Positions 45,183 through 54,426 are shown, counted from the stretch's first letter. The stretch is DNA of 64,000 nt from Niallia sp. FSL W8-0635 (GCF_038007965.1 NZ_JBBOYD010000001.1:4070501-4134500); one strand, 5' to 3'. Notes: generated from the letters alone by a model not told the origin. Made by a program: numbers and translations.

Positions 45183-45282
45183 TCTTTTCTCTCTCCCCTC
45201 TGTCTCGCTGCACTTCGCTATCATAATCTCCGTACGAGAACCTTAGAGCGATTCCTCTTTTTTAGAAAGAACATCAATCCGG

Positions 45283-46518
45283 TTATACGCCTATCGCCTG
45301 CTCCAGAACAGCTGCCTCTAATACATCGATTCCTTTCAATATATCTTCTAAATCGGTATGCTCATCTGGATGATGACTAATTCCGTTAAAGGAAGGGATA
45401 AAGATTAAGCCTACGGGACCTAATGAAGTCATATTCATGGCGTCATGCCCTGCCCCACTTTGCATCCATTGATAGGGAAGCTCTTTTTCTAGACAAATTC
45501 TTTCTACCTTTAGAGAAAGCTCCTCTGATAACTGAACAGGATCTTCCTTACTAATCTCCTGTGCTCTAATCTCCAACCCTCTTACTTCCTTTATCCTTTC
45601 CATCCTTTTATAAAGAGCATCGAGTACCTTATTTCTTGATGTAACAGAAGTGGAGCGTATATCTACTTTCATTTCTACCATTCCTGGAACAACGTTCATT
45701 GCTCCCATTGGAATGGAAAGCACGCCAATCGTTGCAACGGTTCCATTATGCTGTTCCCTTTTAGCCGCTTCTTCTAAAGCAAGAGCTAGTTCACTTGCTC
45801 CAAGGAGGGCATCCTTACGCATATTCATTGGGGTGGTACCAGAATGAGAGGCTGCTCCTTTTATTTCGATAATTAATCGGACAGGTGCGGCAATCCCTGT
45901 TACAATGCCAATTTTCTTGTCATTATTCATGAGAATGGGGCCTTGTTCAATATGCAATTCAAAGAAAGCCTTAAAGCGTTCTTGCGCTCTACTTGCTAAA
46001 CCCAATTGATCAAATCGTAACGCACAAAGAGAAAGAGCTTTTTCAAAGGTGATTCCATCCTTATCCTTTAGATGCTGATACTTCTCTTTTTGCAGTGTTC
46101 CTGCCATCGCCTTACTTCCAACAGTAGACACACCGAACCTCGAGGATTCCTCACAAGCAAAGGAAATAATTTCAATGGGATGTTCGGTTTCGATTCTTTG
46201 TTCATTTAGTCGTTTTATCACTTCTAATCCTGCTGTCACTCCTACTGCGCCATCATATTTACCACCTTGATAAACAGTATCTAGATGGGACCCTATTACT
46301 ACTGGAGGGAATTCCTTGTTCTTTCCTTCTCTTTTGGCAATAATATTTCCGCAGTAATCCATCCTAATTTCTAGGCCTTCATTTTTGCACAATCGCATAA
46401 ATGCATGACTACATGCCTGTTCCTCATTCGTAAAAGCAACCCTTGTGATTCCTTCCGTTCCTGAATTATATTGATTCATATTATTTAAAAGTTCTTCATA
46501 TCTTCTTTTTCGATCCAT
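45283..46518 (-). CDS. M20-family N-carbamoyl-amino-acid/allantoate-type amidohydrolase
   Basis: 411 residues of the AllC/HyuC type (hydantoinase/carbamoylase family). Metal motifs: VIGSHLDTVYQGGKYDGAVGV in pieces (~76-96), SFACEESSRFGVSTVGSKAM (~123, catalytic Glu pair), FELHIEQGPIL (~186) and the dimer-domain SHSGTTPMNMRKDAL (~222). The last His ligand is in ISHHPDEHT (~388). Members remove the carbamoyl group as CO2 and ammonia. In this operon the likely substrate is N-carbamoyl-L-aspartate (ureidosuccinate). RBS AAGGAGATAGAAGG. Confidence 0.88.
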   Translation of the reverse strand: MDRKRRYEELLNNMNQYNSGTEGITRVAFTNEEQACSHAFMRLCKNEGLEIRMDYCGNIIAKREGKNKEFPPVVIGSHLDTVYQGGKYDGAVGVTAGLEVIKRLNEQRIETEHPIEIISFACEESSRFGVSTVGSKAMAGTLQKEKYQHLKDKDGITFEKALSLCALRFDQLGLASRAQERFKAFFELHIEQGPILMNNDKKIGIVTGIAAPVRLIIEIKGAASHSGTTPMNMRKDALLGASELALALEEAAKREQHNGTVATIGVLSIPMGAMNVVPGMVEMKVDIRSTSVTSRNKVLDALYKRMERIKEVRGLEIRAQEISKEDPVQLSEELSLKVERICLEKELPYQWMQSGAGHDAMNMTSLGPVGLIFIPSFNGISHHPDEHTDLEDILKGIDVLEAAVLEQAIGV

Positions 46519-46614
46519 CCTTCTATCTCCTTAACGGTGGGTTATGGAGAAAAACTACTCATGCCATGATAATCCTATCTATTCCTTATCATGTTCCTAT
46601 ACCCACACCTCTCT

Positions 46615-47388
46615 TTATAAGCGAATAGAGCTTAATAGATGCATAGATTTCATATATTCACTTGCATCTTGTGCCACTTCGTTTATTTGTTTCCTTAAGC
46701 TTTCTTGATGTATCTCCATATAATCACTTGCTCCAACAATACTTATACTTACATTCGTTTTTTTATCATCATAAAATATCGGAGCAGAAATAGCCGATAC
46801 GCCCATTTCCAATTCTTCGATGCAAAAAGCAAGCTGGGATTGATAGATTTCTTGTAATTCTTCTTTTATTTGGATAGGATTTGTTTTGGTAAATGGGGTG
46901 GCCGCCTCAAAGTTCGTTTCCTGCAGCATCTTCTCAATAATCGCTTCCTCTTGATATGCAACAATTACTTTTGCTGCAGCTGCAGAATGAATCGGCATCC
47001 GTTGCCCGACATGGACAAAATACTTATTGCGTAAATCAGATGGTTGATGTGTATAAACACAGTACACATCTCCTCCATGAAATCGACTAATGAATGTATA
47101 TAGATTGGTTTCATTGGATAATTTTTCTCCATACCGACCTAATAGCTTGATAGGATCCTGCAATCTTAAAAATTGACTTCCCCAAAGCATTGTTTTTGGT
47201 CCAAGATAATATTGTTTAGAAGCATTATCCTGTATAACAAGCTGATACTCACACATACTTGTTAGCATTCGATGAATTGTACCCTTGCTTAAATTGGTTT
47301 CTCTAGCAAGTTCACTTACTCCCATCCCCATATTCGGGTTAGAAGAAAGGCAGTCCATTACATCAGTAAACCGATTTAACCATTCCAA
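46615..47388 (-). CDS. IclR-family transcriptional regulator
   Basis: 257 residues. N-terminal winged HTH (MGVSELARETNLSKGTIHRMLTSM in pieces, ~20-45) and the IclR effector domain (RMPIHSAAAAKVIVAY ~118-133, FCIEELEMGVSAISAPIF ~180-197). It starts at TTG with GGAGGGAG upstream. An inverted repeat GTTCC-N7-GGAAC lies 24 bases before the start, and the same geometry lies in front of the transporter gene, so it probably controls itself, the enzymes and the transporter. Confidence 0.9.
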   Translation of the reverse strand: MEWLNRFTDVMDCLSSNPNMGMGVSELARETNLSKGTIHRMLTSMCEYQLVIQDNASKQYYLGPKTMLWGSQFLRLQDPIKLLGRYGEKLSNETNLYTFISRFHGGDVYCVYTHQPSDLRNKYFVHVGQRMPIHSAAAAKVIVAYQEEAIIEKMLQETNFEAATPFTKTNPIQIKEELQEIYQSQLAFCIEELEMGVSAISAPIFYDDKKTNVSISIVGASDYMEIHQESLRKQINEVAQDASEYMKSMHLLSSIRL

Positions 47389-47411
47389 GCCTTTTCTCTC
47401 CCTCCAAACGA

Positions 47412-47428
47412 GTTCCTCTTAGTGGAAC
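47412..47428. promoter_or_regulatory. Candidate IclR operator before the iclR-type gene
   Basis: GTTCCTCTTAGTGGAAC: perfect 5-base arms GTTCC (47412-47416) and GGAAC (47424-47428) around 7 bases. The second copy with identical arms and spacing is at 48998-49014. Confidence 0.65.
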
Positions 47429-47625
47429 ACCGTTTCATTTTTTCAGAATAAGAGAAGGTGTTATAGAAGCACCCTTCTCTCTCACAAAAAACATCCAAAT
47501 GAACCAATCGCCATAAAAACGGTAAATAACGTTTTTCTAATAGTATTGTTCATTCTAAAGATACTTCTATCTTTATCGATCTTTTCAGTGCAGATTATCT
47601 CTTCTACAACACCCTGCCTTGTTCG

Positions 47626-48861
47626 TTATACGATTTCTTTATCTTTAGATTCAGGAATTAAAAAGATAAAGGCTAATGCAGATAAAATATATACACCAGA
47701 TAATAGGCTAAGTGCATAGCTTAAAGAATGATTAAGCGAAATATAGCCGATAACTAATGGTGCAAATCCAGCAATTGCTCGCCCTACATTAAAAATGATA
47801 TTTTCGGCCGTGGAACGAACCTCTGTATTATAATGTTCCGCTAGAAGCGCTCCATATCCTCCCATCATTCCATTTACAAAGAATCCCAACACTCCCCCAA
47901 GAAGCAATAAGGCTACTGTAGAAGTAACTTGGAAATAAACCCAAACAATAATCGCTGCTGCAAACAGAAAAGCTATATAAGAAGGTCTGCGTCCAATTTT
48001 ATCTGCCAAATAACCAAAGATTAAGATACCTACAATCATTCCGATAATAGTCGTTACCGTCCATAACGTCGTTTTATTAAAATTATAGCCTAGCTCTGAT
48101 GCAAGCATCGTTGGCATCCAAGTCATAATTCCATAAAAACCAAAATTTTGAACACTTGTAGCAATAATTAAGCCAATCGTTATCTTCGTTGTTTTTTTTG
48201 AAGCAAATAATTGTCCAATCGCAATTTTATTTTTATTTTCTTCTTTAAGCTTTGTCCAAACCTCTGGCTCTTTTAAATTTTTCCGAGACCAAAAAGCAAA
48301 AATTGCTGGTATTACTCCTGCAAGGAATACGCCCTGCCAACCGAATTTTGGCGCAATGTACAATACAGTTAAGGTAGCTAGAACAATCCCTAATTGAAAG
48401 CCAACCGCTACAACTGATGTAGCGCGAGATCGAAGCTTCTTCGGCCAAGTCTCACTTACTAGGGTCATTCCAATTCCAAATTCTCCCCCAAGTCCTAACC
48501 CAGCTAAAAAGCGGAAGACTGCAAAGGTTTCTAAATTAGGAGCAAAAGCACATAAACCTGTAAAAACAGAAAAAATTAAAATAGTCCATGTAAACACACG
48601 TACTCGCCCAAATTTATCAGCCATTACCCCAAACACAATCCCGCCGACTACTGCTCCAAGCAATGTAATAGTAGAAAGACTTCCCGCCTCTGCTTGATTA
48701 ATGCCAAAAAAGGCAATAATCAGTGGCAAGGTATAGGATAAGATCATCATATCCAATCCATCCATGGCATACCCAATCGTAGAAGACCATAGCGTTTTCC
48801 ACTGATAACCTGTTATTTTCTTTTCTTGCACCTCTGTTGTTTCATATGCTTTCATATTCAC
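47626..48861 (-). CDS. MFS transporter, aromatic-acid/organic-anion symporter type
   Basis: 411 residues, twelve helices. Helix 1 GYAMDGLDMMILSYTLPLI (~29-47) with the D-G-x-D motif of AAHS/organic-acid symporters, loop 2-3 motif GVMADKFGRVRVF (~78-90) and RFLAGLGLGGEFGIGMTLVSE (helix 4). The second-half repeat motif is GYLADKIGRRPSY (~283). It probably imports the substrate of the neighbouring operon; orotate is the best guess from context. GTG start with GGAGG 9 bases upstream. Has its own promoter region with the IclR-type operator. Confidence 0.85.
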   Translation of the reverse strand: MNMKAYETTEVQEKKITGYQWKTLWSSTIGYAMDGLDMMILSYTLPLIIAFFGINQAEAGSLSTITLLGAVVGGIVFGVMADKFGRVRVFTWTILIFSVFTGLCAFAPNLETFAVFRFLAGLGLGGEFGIGMTLVSETWPKKLRSRATSVVAVGFQLGIVLATLTVLYIAPKFGWQGVFLAGVIPAIFAFWSRKNLKEPEVWTKLKEENKNKIAIGQLFASKKTTKITIGLIIATSVQNFGFYGIMTWMPTMLASELGYNFNKTTLWTVTTIIGMIVGILIFGYLADKIGRRPSYIAFLFAAAIIVWVYFQVTSTVALLLLGGVLGFFVNGMMGGYGALLAEHYNTEVRSTAENIIFNVGRAIAGFAPLVIGYISLNHSLSYALSLLSGVYILSALAFIFLIPESKDKEIV

Positions 48862-49349
48862 TGGTTATATCCTCCCTTTGCCCAAATATGGCTCTTTCAT
48901 TCTAGCTACCTCTCAAAAATGTCTTCCTCTTTCTGTCAGAAGCAATAAATAATAATCCTATTCTCTCTCTCGTAGAATATAATCTATACTGTCAGATGTT
49001 CCGCCAAACGGAACGTTGTTTCAAAATTAAGTAGCATAAATGTATAATACTATTAGCTATTTTATAAATCTATTATATTGTCAGAAAATATAACATATTA
49101 TTTATTTTCAGTTTTAAAAAGAAAGAGATTGTATTAGGTAATGAAGGTTTTAATTGGATATGAAAAATGCTTTTTTTTGGATTTTATTTCTGTGATATGG
49201 TGAATGCTAGACTAATAATAAAAGGAAAACATAATGTTATGAAGAATTATAGAAAATATAATCCCGTATAAGGTTAAAAATGAATTATACCATCAAAAAC
49301 TTTGTCTTGTTTTGATGGTATTTGTCAATGTTATTATATGGTGATTAAA
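48862..49349. other. Upstream region of the MFS gene, otherwise empty
   Basis: Holds the transporter promoter and operator (around 48980-49014), then about 330 AT-rich bases with no supported gene. A short stem-like region near 49285-49320 (ACCATCAAAAACTTTG with GTTTTGATGGT) could be a terminator or a remnant of one; on the plus strand the arms are ACCATCAAAAC and GTTTTGATGGT. Confidence 0.5.
48998..49014. promoter_or_regulatory. Candidate IclR operator before the MFS gene
   Basis: GTTCCGCCAAACGGAAC: arms GTTCC and GGAAC with 7 bases between; the inner bases extend the palindrome to GTTCCG/CGGAAC. It lies 137 bases upstream of the transporter start, next to a TATATT-containing stretch that could be the -10 box. 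Confidence 0.65.
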
Positions 49350-49623
49350 TTGGAACTGTTAAACGATGCTATAATCAGAAAATTATTATTGGTTGAGTTG
49401 AATGAAAAATATAAGGGACGGAAAGATACAAGGAATATTACGAGTTAGGTTTGGACTTTGGAGCTAGTCGAGTTGATGTGGCAGTAGTTAATGGGATTAT
49501 GCATGGATATGAGATTAAAAGAAACAGCTCCTGTCTTTTTTACAAGAAGAAGCTGATTTTAATATTATTAAGGAATTTGTATATAATACTTTAAAATTCC
49601 GAGATAATTGGCGGTTAGATTAA
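49350..49623 (+). pseudogene. Decayed sce7726-family gene remnant
   Basis: Three plus-strand pieces in three frames: from TTG 49350, LELLNDAIIRKLLLVELNEK; from 49439, YELGLDFGASRVDVAVVNGI then MHGYEIKRN; and up to the TAA at 49621, FLQEEADFNIIKEFVYNTLK then FRDNWRLD. The middle part is the characteristic R-V-D-x-A-V-V-N-G...GYEIK core of sce7726-type (nuclease-like, phage or defence-associated) proteins. At least two frameshifts and an internal deletion separate the pieces, so it is non-functional. Confidence 0.65.
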
Positions 49624-49626
49624 CAG

Positions 49627-49851
49627 CTACGCGACTGTAGTCTCTATATGATGGTTAACTGATATTGCGATAGGAGACTGATGATCGCCAATTATTATTT
49701 CTTGATTAGCACATTTATAAATTTCCTCATCTCCAAAAGAAAATTCTCTCCCTTGATAGAAGTCCAAATTAATTAATTCTCTACATACTTCATAAAACGT
49801 TAATTCACCATCATCACCAATTAATTTTGTAACATTTGAATTTTTTGTGAA
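49627..49851 (-). pseudogene. C-terminal fragment of an unknown protein
   Basis: An open frame of 74 codons with no start codon or ribosome site, bounded upstream by a stop and ending at TAG (49627-49629). It reads NVTKLIGDDGELTFYEVCRE then LINLDFYQGREFSFGDEEIY and ends GDHQSPIAISVNHHIETTVA. The composition looks coding (acidic, globular). The family is not recognised. It abuts the sce7726 remnant, suggesting a decayed accessory island. Confidence 0.45.
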
Positions 49852-49914
49852 TTTATTTTAATAGATCAAAAAATCAGTACCATACAAGAAACTTTAATTA
49901 CATTAAGCCATCTC

Positions 49915-51153
49915 TCAGATATTCCAACAAGTTCTCTCTGGCTCCGTTTCCACCATCAACTCTCCCTTTCTAAATAAATATCTACACTTCGGCTGCTTAA
50001 AGAAAATCTCATACACATCTTTCACTGGAAAACAGGCAAGGTTAGCTTCTTTGCCAACTTTTATCCCATACTGATCCTGTATAGAATATGCAGTTGCTCC
50101 ATTGATAGTAAGCATGTTCACTATTTGTCTTAACTCTTCTCTTCCGGTCATATGAGCTAAGTGAAGAGCCATGTGAGCTGCTTGTAGAATGTTTCCATTT
50201 CCGAATGGATAAAAAGGTGTGCGAATATCATCATGGGCGATGCATACATTTACGCCTTGTTCCGCTAACTCCTTTAGGCGTGTAATCCCTCTCCCTTTTG
50301 GATGAGAATCCGTTCTTCCTTGCATCGTCGTGTTTACGAGAGGACAACAAACGATTGTCACGTTCGCATGCTTAACCAAGGACATTACTTTATTTGCATA
50401 AGCATCAGAATAATAAAGCAGGGCATTAGCATGACTGGCGGTTACCTTCCCCTCCAGTTTTTCCTTTAACGTAAGGCTTGCGACTACTTCAAGGAAACGG
50501 GAATGTTCATCATCGACTTCATCACAAAAAATATGAATCTCTTTTTCATATTTTTTTGCTAGAGAAAAGGCGAATTCCAATGATTGGATTCCTTCTTCTC
50601 TCGAATGCTCTAAATGTGGCACAGCACTAACTGCATCTGCGCCTAGCAAAATTGCCTCTTCTAAACGATCTTGGTTTTCTGGACATGAAACGATACCGTT
50701 TTGGGGGAAAGCAATAATTTGTATAGAAAGGAGCGACTGAAGCTCCTCTCTTAATTCAATGATCCCATGCAGTGCTGCTAGGTTGGGATCAGATATGTCC
50801 ACTGCCGCCCTAACGTATAATATGCCATATTCCATTAGCATTTTGAGGGCCTTGGAAGCTCTATTTTTCACATCTTCCTTTGTGAGTGACTGCTTTCGAA
50901 TCGACCAAATATCAATCGCCTCTCCTAATGTACCGGATTGATTGAATACTGGATCCCCTGCTGTGAGCACCGTATCTAAATGCGTATGCATCTCCACAAG
51001 AGGCGGCAATACAACGTTTCCTTCTAAATCCAATTCCTTCGCTCCTAGTAAATTTTCCGATGAAATGGAGAGAATTCTCCCTTCTTTTATTCCTATATTT
51101 GCACTATTCGTCTGAAAGGGAAGCTGAGCGTTTTTTAGCACCAAATCGAACAT
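49915..51153 (-). CDS. Cytosine-deaminase-like amidohydrolase (CodA type)
   Basis: 412 residues, very like E. coli CodA in layout: metal motif VEMHTHLDTVLTAGDP (~55-70), LGADAVSAVPHLEHSREEGI (~170), FCDEVDDEHSRF (catalytic Glu ~212), TASHANALLYYSDAYA (~236) and CIAHDDIRTPFYPFG (~303, metal Asp). It deaminates or opens a pyrimidine-like ring; cytosine, isocytosine or creatinine are known substrates of the group. I start at ATG 51153 after GGAGGGAG. Last gene of a seven-gene operon; a sister enzyme lies directly upstream. Confidence 0.85.
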   Translation of the reverse strand: MFDLVLKNAQLPFQTNSANIGIKEGRILSISSENLLGAKELDLEGNVVLPPLVEMHTHLDTVLTAGDPVFNQSGTLGEAIDIWSIRKQSLTKEDVKNRASKALKMLMEYGILYVRAAVDISDPNLAALHGIIELREELQSLLSIQIIAFPQNGIVSCPENQDRLEEAILLGADAVSAVPHLEHSREEGIQSLEFAFSLAKKYEKEIHIFCDEVDDEHSRFLEVVASLTLKEKLEGKVTASHANALLYYSDAYANKVMSLVKHANVTIVCCPLVNTTMQGRTDSHPKGRGITRLKELAEQGVNVCIAHDDIRTPFYPFGNGNILQAAHMALHLAHMTGREELRQIVNMLTINGATAYSIQDQYGIKVGKEANLACFPVKDVYEIFFKQPKCRYLFRKGELMVETEPERTCWNI

Positions 51154-51183
51154 CTTCTCTCCCTCCATTCTCTAATTGTAATG

Positions 51184-52506
51184 TCATAGATTCTCTACTA
51201 ACCTACTTATTTTTTCCTGCCCAAAGTGATGCTCCGAGTGAAAACCACTTATCCACTCCCTATTTTTGTATACATAGCGTGTAGGAGATAAATTGGCAAA
51301 AAGATCGTATATATTTGTTGCATCAAACAGAACAAACTCCGCTGCTGCTCCTTCTTTTATTCCGTGTTCCTTTTTCCCAAAGATAATAGCAGGAGTTTCA
51401 GTAATCATTTTTAACACTGCTAGCAATTCCTCTTCACTAGCCAAATGCGCCGTATAGGCAGTAAGCAGCCCTATCTGCAATAAATCAAATCGACCAAAGG
51501 GATGGAATGGATCACTTACATTATCCGACGCAGTTGCCACCAGCACTTTTTTCTCCAGCATTTCACGCACTCTTGTTATGCCTCTTCGCACTAGTCCCTT
51601 ATCGTCTCTTCCTTGCAAATACATATTGGCGCCAGGCAAAGTAACAGCAGCTATCTGTTGAAGTGCCATCTCCTCGATAATTCGCTTGGATCTCTGCTCT
51701 GTCATAGCAGATAGAGAGCATAAATGACCAGCCGTAACTCTTCCTTGCATATTCCATTTCTTCGTATTATCGATGACACGTTGAATCGTACATATTTCTG
51801 GATTATCTTGTTCGTCCACATGAAGGTCTAGAAATTTATCATATTTAACAGCTAAGGCAAACAGTTGATCCATGTCTTCTGTTGCATTCGGAGATAAATG
51901 TGGTGCTCCGCCAATCCCATCAATCCCGTAGGAAATTGCCTCCTTTAGTACGTCTCTTTCTTTTTCGTGCTTTAAAGAAAGATCGGAGAACATTGGAACA
52001 ACCTGTAAGGTAATATAAGGCTTTAACAATTCCTTTGCTTCCAACACTGCTTGTAAATGACTTAATGCCAGCTCATTCGATATATTCCATTCAAAGTTCA
52101 CATGGGTTCGTATATGTGTGGTGCCATACGACAATGCTTGAAGGGCTCCCTTCATTACTCGTTTTTTAATTTCTTCCTTGGAAAAACCTGCTGCTTTCTC
52201 GCTATAATTCCTAATTGCCTCTATTAACGTTCCAGACTTATTTGGCACAGTTTTTAAGGAAAATGCCTTATCGAGATGGGTATGAATATCAATAAAAGAG
52301 GGAAGAAGAATTCTTCCCTCCATATCTATTGTTTCTTGCTGACTTGTTCGATTGCTCCAAATCTCATGAAATACGGCAGAGTTTCCATGCTTCTTTTCCG
52401 TTTGCGGCTCTATTTTTGTATAGATGCCATGTTGAATGACTACTGTATATAGCTTTTCCGAACCTACTAATGGCAGAGAAACATTCGTCAATTGCACATC
52501 CATCAT
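51184..52506 (-). CDS. Second CodA-like amidohydrolase
   Basis: 440 residues, same fold as its neighbour but diverged. Metal motif FIDIHTHLDKAFSLKT (~70-85), GGAPHLSPNATEDM (~200), LHVDEQDNPEIC (Glu ~223), TAGHLCSLSAM (~250) and ATASDNVSDPFHPFG (~318). HTHLDK and HVDEQDN are closer to the N-isopropylammelide/isocytosine-deaminase-like subgroup than to CodA proper. An insert near 35-60 (TEKKHGNSAVFHEIWSNR) is unusual. Two consecutive ATGs (52506, 52503). The substrate is unknown but should be related to that of the downstream paralogue. Confidence 0.82.
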   Translation of the reverse strand: MMDVQLTNVSLPLVGSEKLYTVVIQHGIYTKIEPQTEKKHGNSAVFHEIWSNRTSQQETIDMEGRILLPSFIDIHTHLDKAFSLKTVPNKSGTLIEAIRNYSEKAAGFSKEEIKKRVMKGALQALSYGTTHIRTHVNFEWNISNELALSHLQAVLEAKELLKPYITLQVVPMFSDLSLKHEKERDVLKEAISYGIDGIGGAPHLSPNATEDMDQLFALAVKYDKFLDLHVDEQDNPEICTIQRVIDNTKKWNMQGRVTAGHLCSLSAMTEQRSKRIIEEMALQQIAAVTLPGANMYLQGRDDKGLVRRGITRVREMLEKKVLVATASDNVSDPFHPFGRFDLLQIGLLTAYTAHLASEEELLAVLKMITETPAIIFGKKEHGIKEGAAAEFVLFDATNIYDLFANLSPTRYVYKNREWISGFHSEHHFGQEKISRLVENL

Positions 52507-52508
52507 CT

Positions 52509-53504
52509 CTACTTACCTAAATAGTCATTCGTAAACATTTTTGAAACATCTTCTTTATTCTTAATAATTTCTAAATCCAACAGCTCTTCTTGAAGCTTTG
52601 TCCAGCGTTCATCAGACATATAGCCAAAGCCATGCTCTTTAGCATCGCCGCCAAAAATCAATTCTTCTTCTTCCTTAGCTCCATAATCCATTAATTCAAG
52701 TGATAAATCTGGATTTTTCTCTTTTAGGAAAGGGTTAATTTCATCAGAATGATCACGATAATATTCCCAGCCCTTAACCGTTGCATTCATAAAGGCTTGA
52801 ACCAACTCAGGATTATCTTTAATCACATCTTCTGTCGTGAAAATAACATTGGCATATGTTTCAAAACCAGCATCATGGATGAATAAATAATCTGTTTTTA
52901 CCCCATCCTGATCTAAAACATAAGGCTCAGAAGTAACATATCCTTGGGTTACCGCATTTGGGTCATCGATAAAGGTCGCTAATGATCCTGTATAGGCCAT
53001 ATCTTTTACCTCTAAATCATATGCTGTTTTGATGTATTCCCAATAGCCACTGCCTGGAGCGGTGTATACTGTTTTTCCAGCAAGATCCTTGAAATCCTTC
53101 AATGCTCCTTCATGTCCAATTAATACTTGTGGACTCTTTTGGAAGATCGCTCCAATCGCTACTAACGGAATCCCTTTATCTCTGGCAATTAAGATATCTT
53201 CTGCTTGTGTATAACCAAATTGAGCTTTTCCTGAAGCCACTATTTGAGTAGAAGAGATTTGCGGACCACCAGGCTCAACGGTCATATCAATTCCTTCTTC
53301 TTTATAGAAATCTTGCTTTAAAGCAGCATAGTTCCCACCGTGTTCCGGCTGCGCAAACCAGTTTGTCACTAGTTTAGCCTTTTCTAATTCTCCCTTCTTA
53401 GCAGAACCTCCTGATTCTTTCGTATCTCCACAGGCAGCAAGTAACAGCATAGACAAAGCAGTGATCAACACGCCAAACTTTTTATACGATTTAATTTTCC
53501 CCAT
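52509..53504 (-). CDS. NMT1/THI5-like ABC substrate-binding lipoprotein
   Basis: 331 residues. Lipobox LLAAC (Cys ~25), then the NMT1-like fold: VTNWFAQPEHGGNYAALKQD (~46-65), GIDMTVEPGGPQISSTQIVASG (~72-93) and FGYTQAEDILIARDKG (~97-112). Relatives bind thiamine precursors (hydroxymethylpyrimidine), riboflavin, taurine or other flat or small ligands. With deaminases and a creatininase-type gene in the operon, a pyrimidine- or hydantoin-like ring compound is a good guess. ATG at 53504, AAGGGG upstream. Confidence 0.88.
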   Translation of the reverse strand: MGKIKSYKKFGVLITALSMLLLAACGDTKESGGSAKKGELEKAKLVTNWFAQPEHGGNYAALKQDFYKEEGIDMTVEPGGPQISSTQIVASGKAQFGYTQAEDILIARDKGIPLVAIGAIFQKSPQVLIGHEGALKDFKDLAGKTVYTAPGSGYWEYIKTAYDLEVKDMAYTGSLATFIDDPNAVTQGYVTSEPYVLDQDGVKTDYLFIHDAGFETYANVIFTTEDVIKDNPELVQAFMNATVKGWEYYRDHSDEINPFLKEKNPDLSLELMDYGAKEEEELIFGGDAKEHGFGYMSDERWTKLQEELLDLEIIKNKEDVSKMFTNDYLGK

Positions 53505-53564
53505 CAACTAAGTTCCCCTTTTCGACTATCTGTAATGATTATTCTAGTAAAAAAATTTGTTTTA

Positions 53565-54413
53565 TTAGCTGTCTCGTTTCATTTCTGATTCATGCCAAGA
53601 TCCCAAAATCCATTTTGATAATAGATTCACCAATAGGAAGAATACGATGCCTAGAATACTGGCAGAGATTCCACAGGCAAATAAATAGGCTGTTTCCATT
53701 CGACTGGATGCTACTGTGATGGCATAGCCTAGCCCACCGTCTCCTCCACCAATGCCTGCGATATATTCCCCAACAATGGCACCAACGACGGCAAGTGTAC
53801 AGGAGATTTTTAAGCCTGCCATAATATAAGGAAGCGCAAAAGGAATGCGAACCTTCCACATAATCTTCCATTTAGAAGCCTGGTATAAGGTTAATAGATT
53901 GATCATGCCACGATCTGTTGCATTTAAGCCTACTAGTGTATTCGATAGCATCGGAAAAAATCCAATTGTAAAAGCGATAATAACAATCGCATTAGTTCCA
54001 GAGCCAAACCAGATAACAATAATCGGAGCAATCGCAACAATCGGAATCGTCTGGAGAAGAATAGCATATGGATATAAGCTTCTTTCCATAATTTTCGAAC
54101 TCGCCATCAATATCGCCGCAACCACACCTCCAATTACACTAAATACAAATCCAATGATGGAAGCAGTAATCGTTCGCGTAACGGCATTTCTAAGATTCTC
54201 CCAATTTTCGATTGAAGCCTGAAGAATATCTGTTGGTTTTGGCAATAGATAGGGAGGGATCTGAAATAGCACAGTACCGTATTGCCAAATAAGCATAAAC
54301 AATACAAATACAATCAATGGAGGAATCCAAACATTTAATACTTTGCGCAGTTTTTTGTCGGTTTTTATCCCTACCATTTGAACCTCTGTAACCTTTTGAG
54401 TTGCCTGTTCCAT
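53565..54413 (-). CDS. ABC transporter permease (SsuC/ThiX type)
   Basis: 282 residues, six helices. Coupling-loop motif ATDRGMINLLTLYQASKWKIMWKVRIPFALPYI in pieces (~160-195) and the family G-x-E segment GAIVGEYIAG (~213). N-terminal cytoplasmic tail with TDKKLRKVLN. RBS AAAGGAGG. Pairs with the ATPase two genes upstream and the binding protein downstream. Confidence 0.92.
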   Translation of the reverse strand: MEQATQKVTEVQMVGIKTDKKLRKVLNVWIPPLIVFVLFMLIWQYGTVLFQIPPYLLPKPTDILQASIENWENLRNAVTRTITASIIGFVFSVIGGVVAAILMASSKIMERSLYPYAILLQTIPIVAIAPIIVIWFGSGTNAIVIIAFTIGFFPMLSNTLVGLNATDRGMINLLTLYQASKWKIMWKVRIPFALPYIMAGLKISCTLAVVGAIVGEYIAGIGGGDGGLGYAITVASSRMETAYLFACGISASILGIVFFLLVNLLSKWILGSWHESEMKRDS

Positions 54414-54426
54414 CGTATCCCTCCTT

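Noticed and set aside
49411..49420. AGGGACGGAAAG resembling the GGGACGGTTCT repeat inside the sce7726 remnant
   Set aside because: Only seven bases match and it fits the coding frame of the remnant (KGRK); treated as chance.
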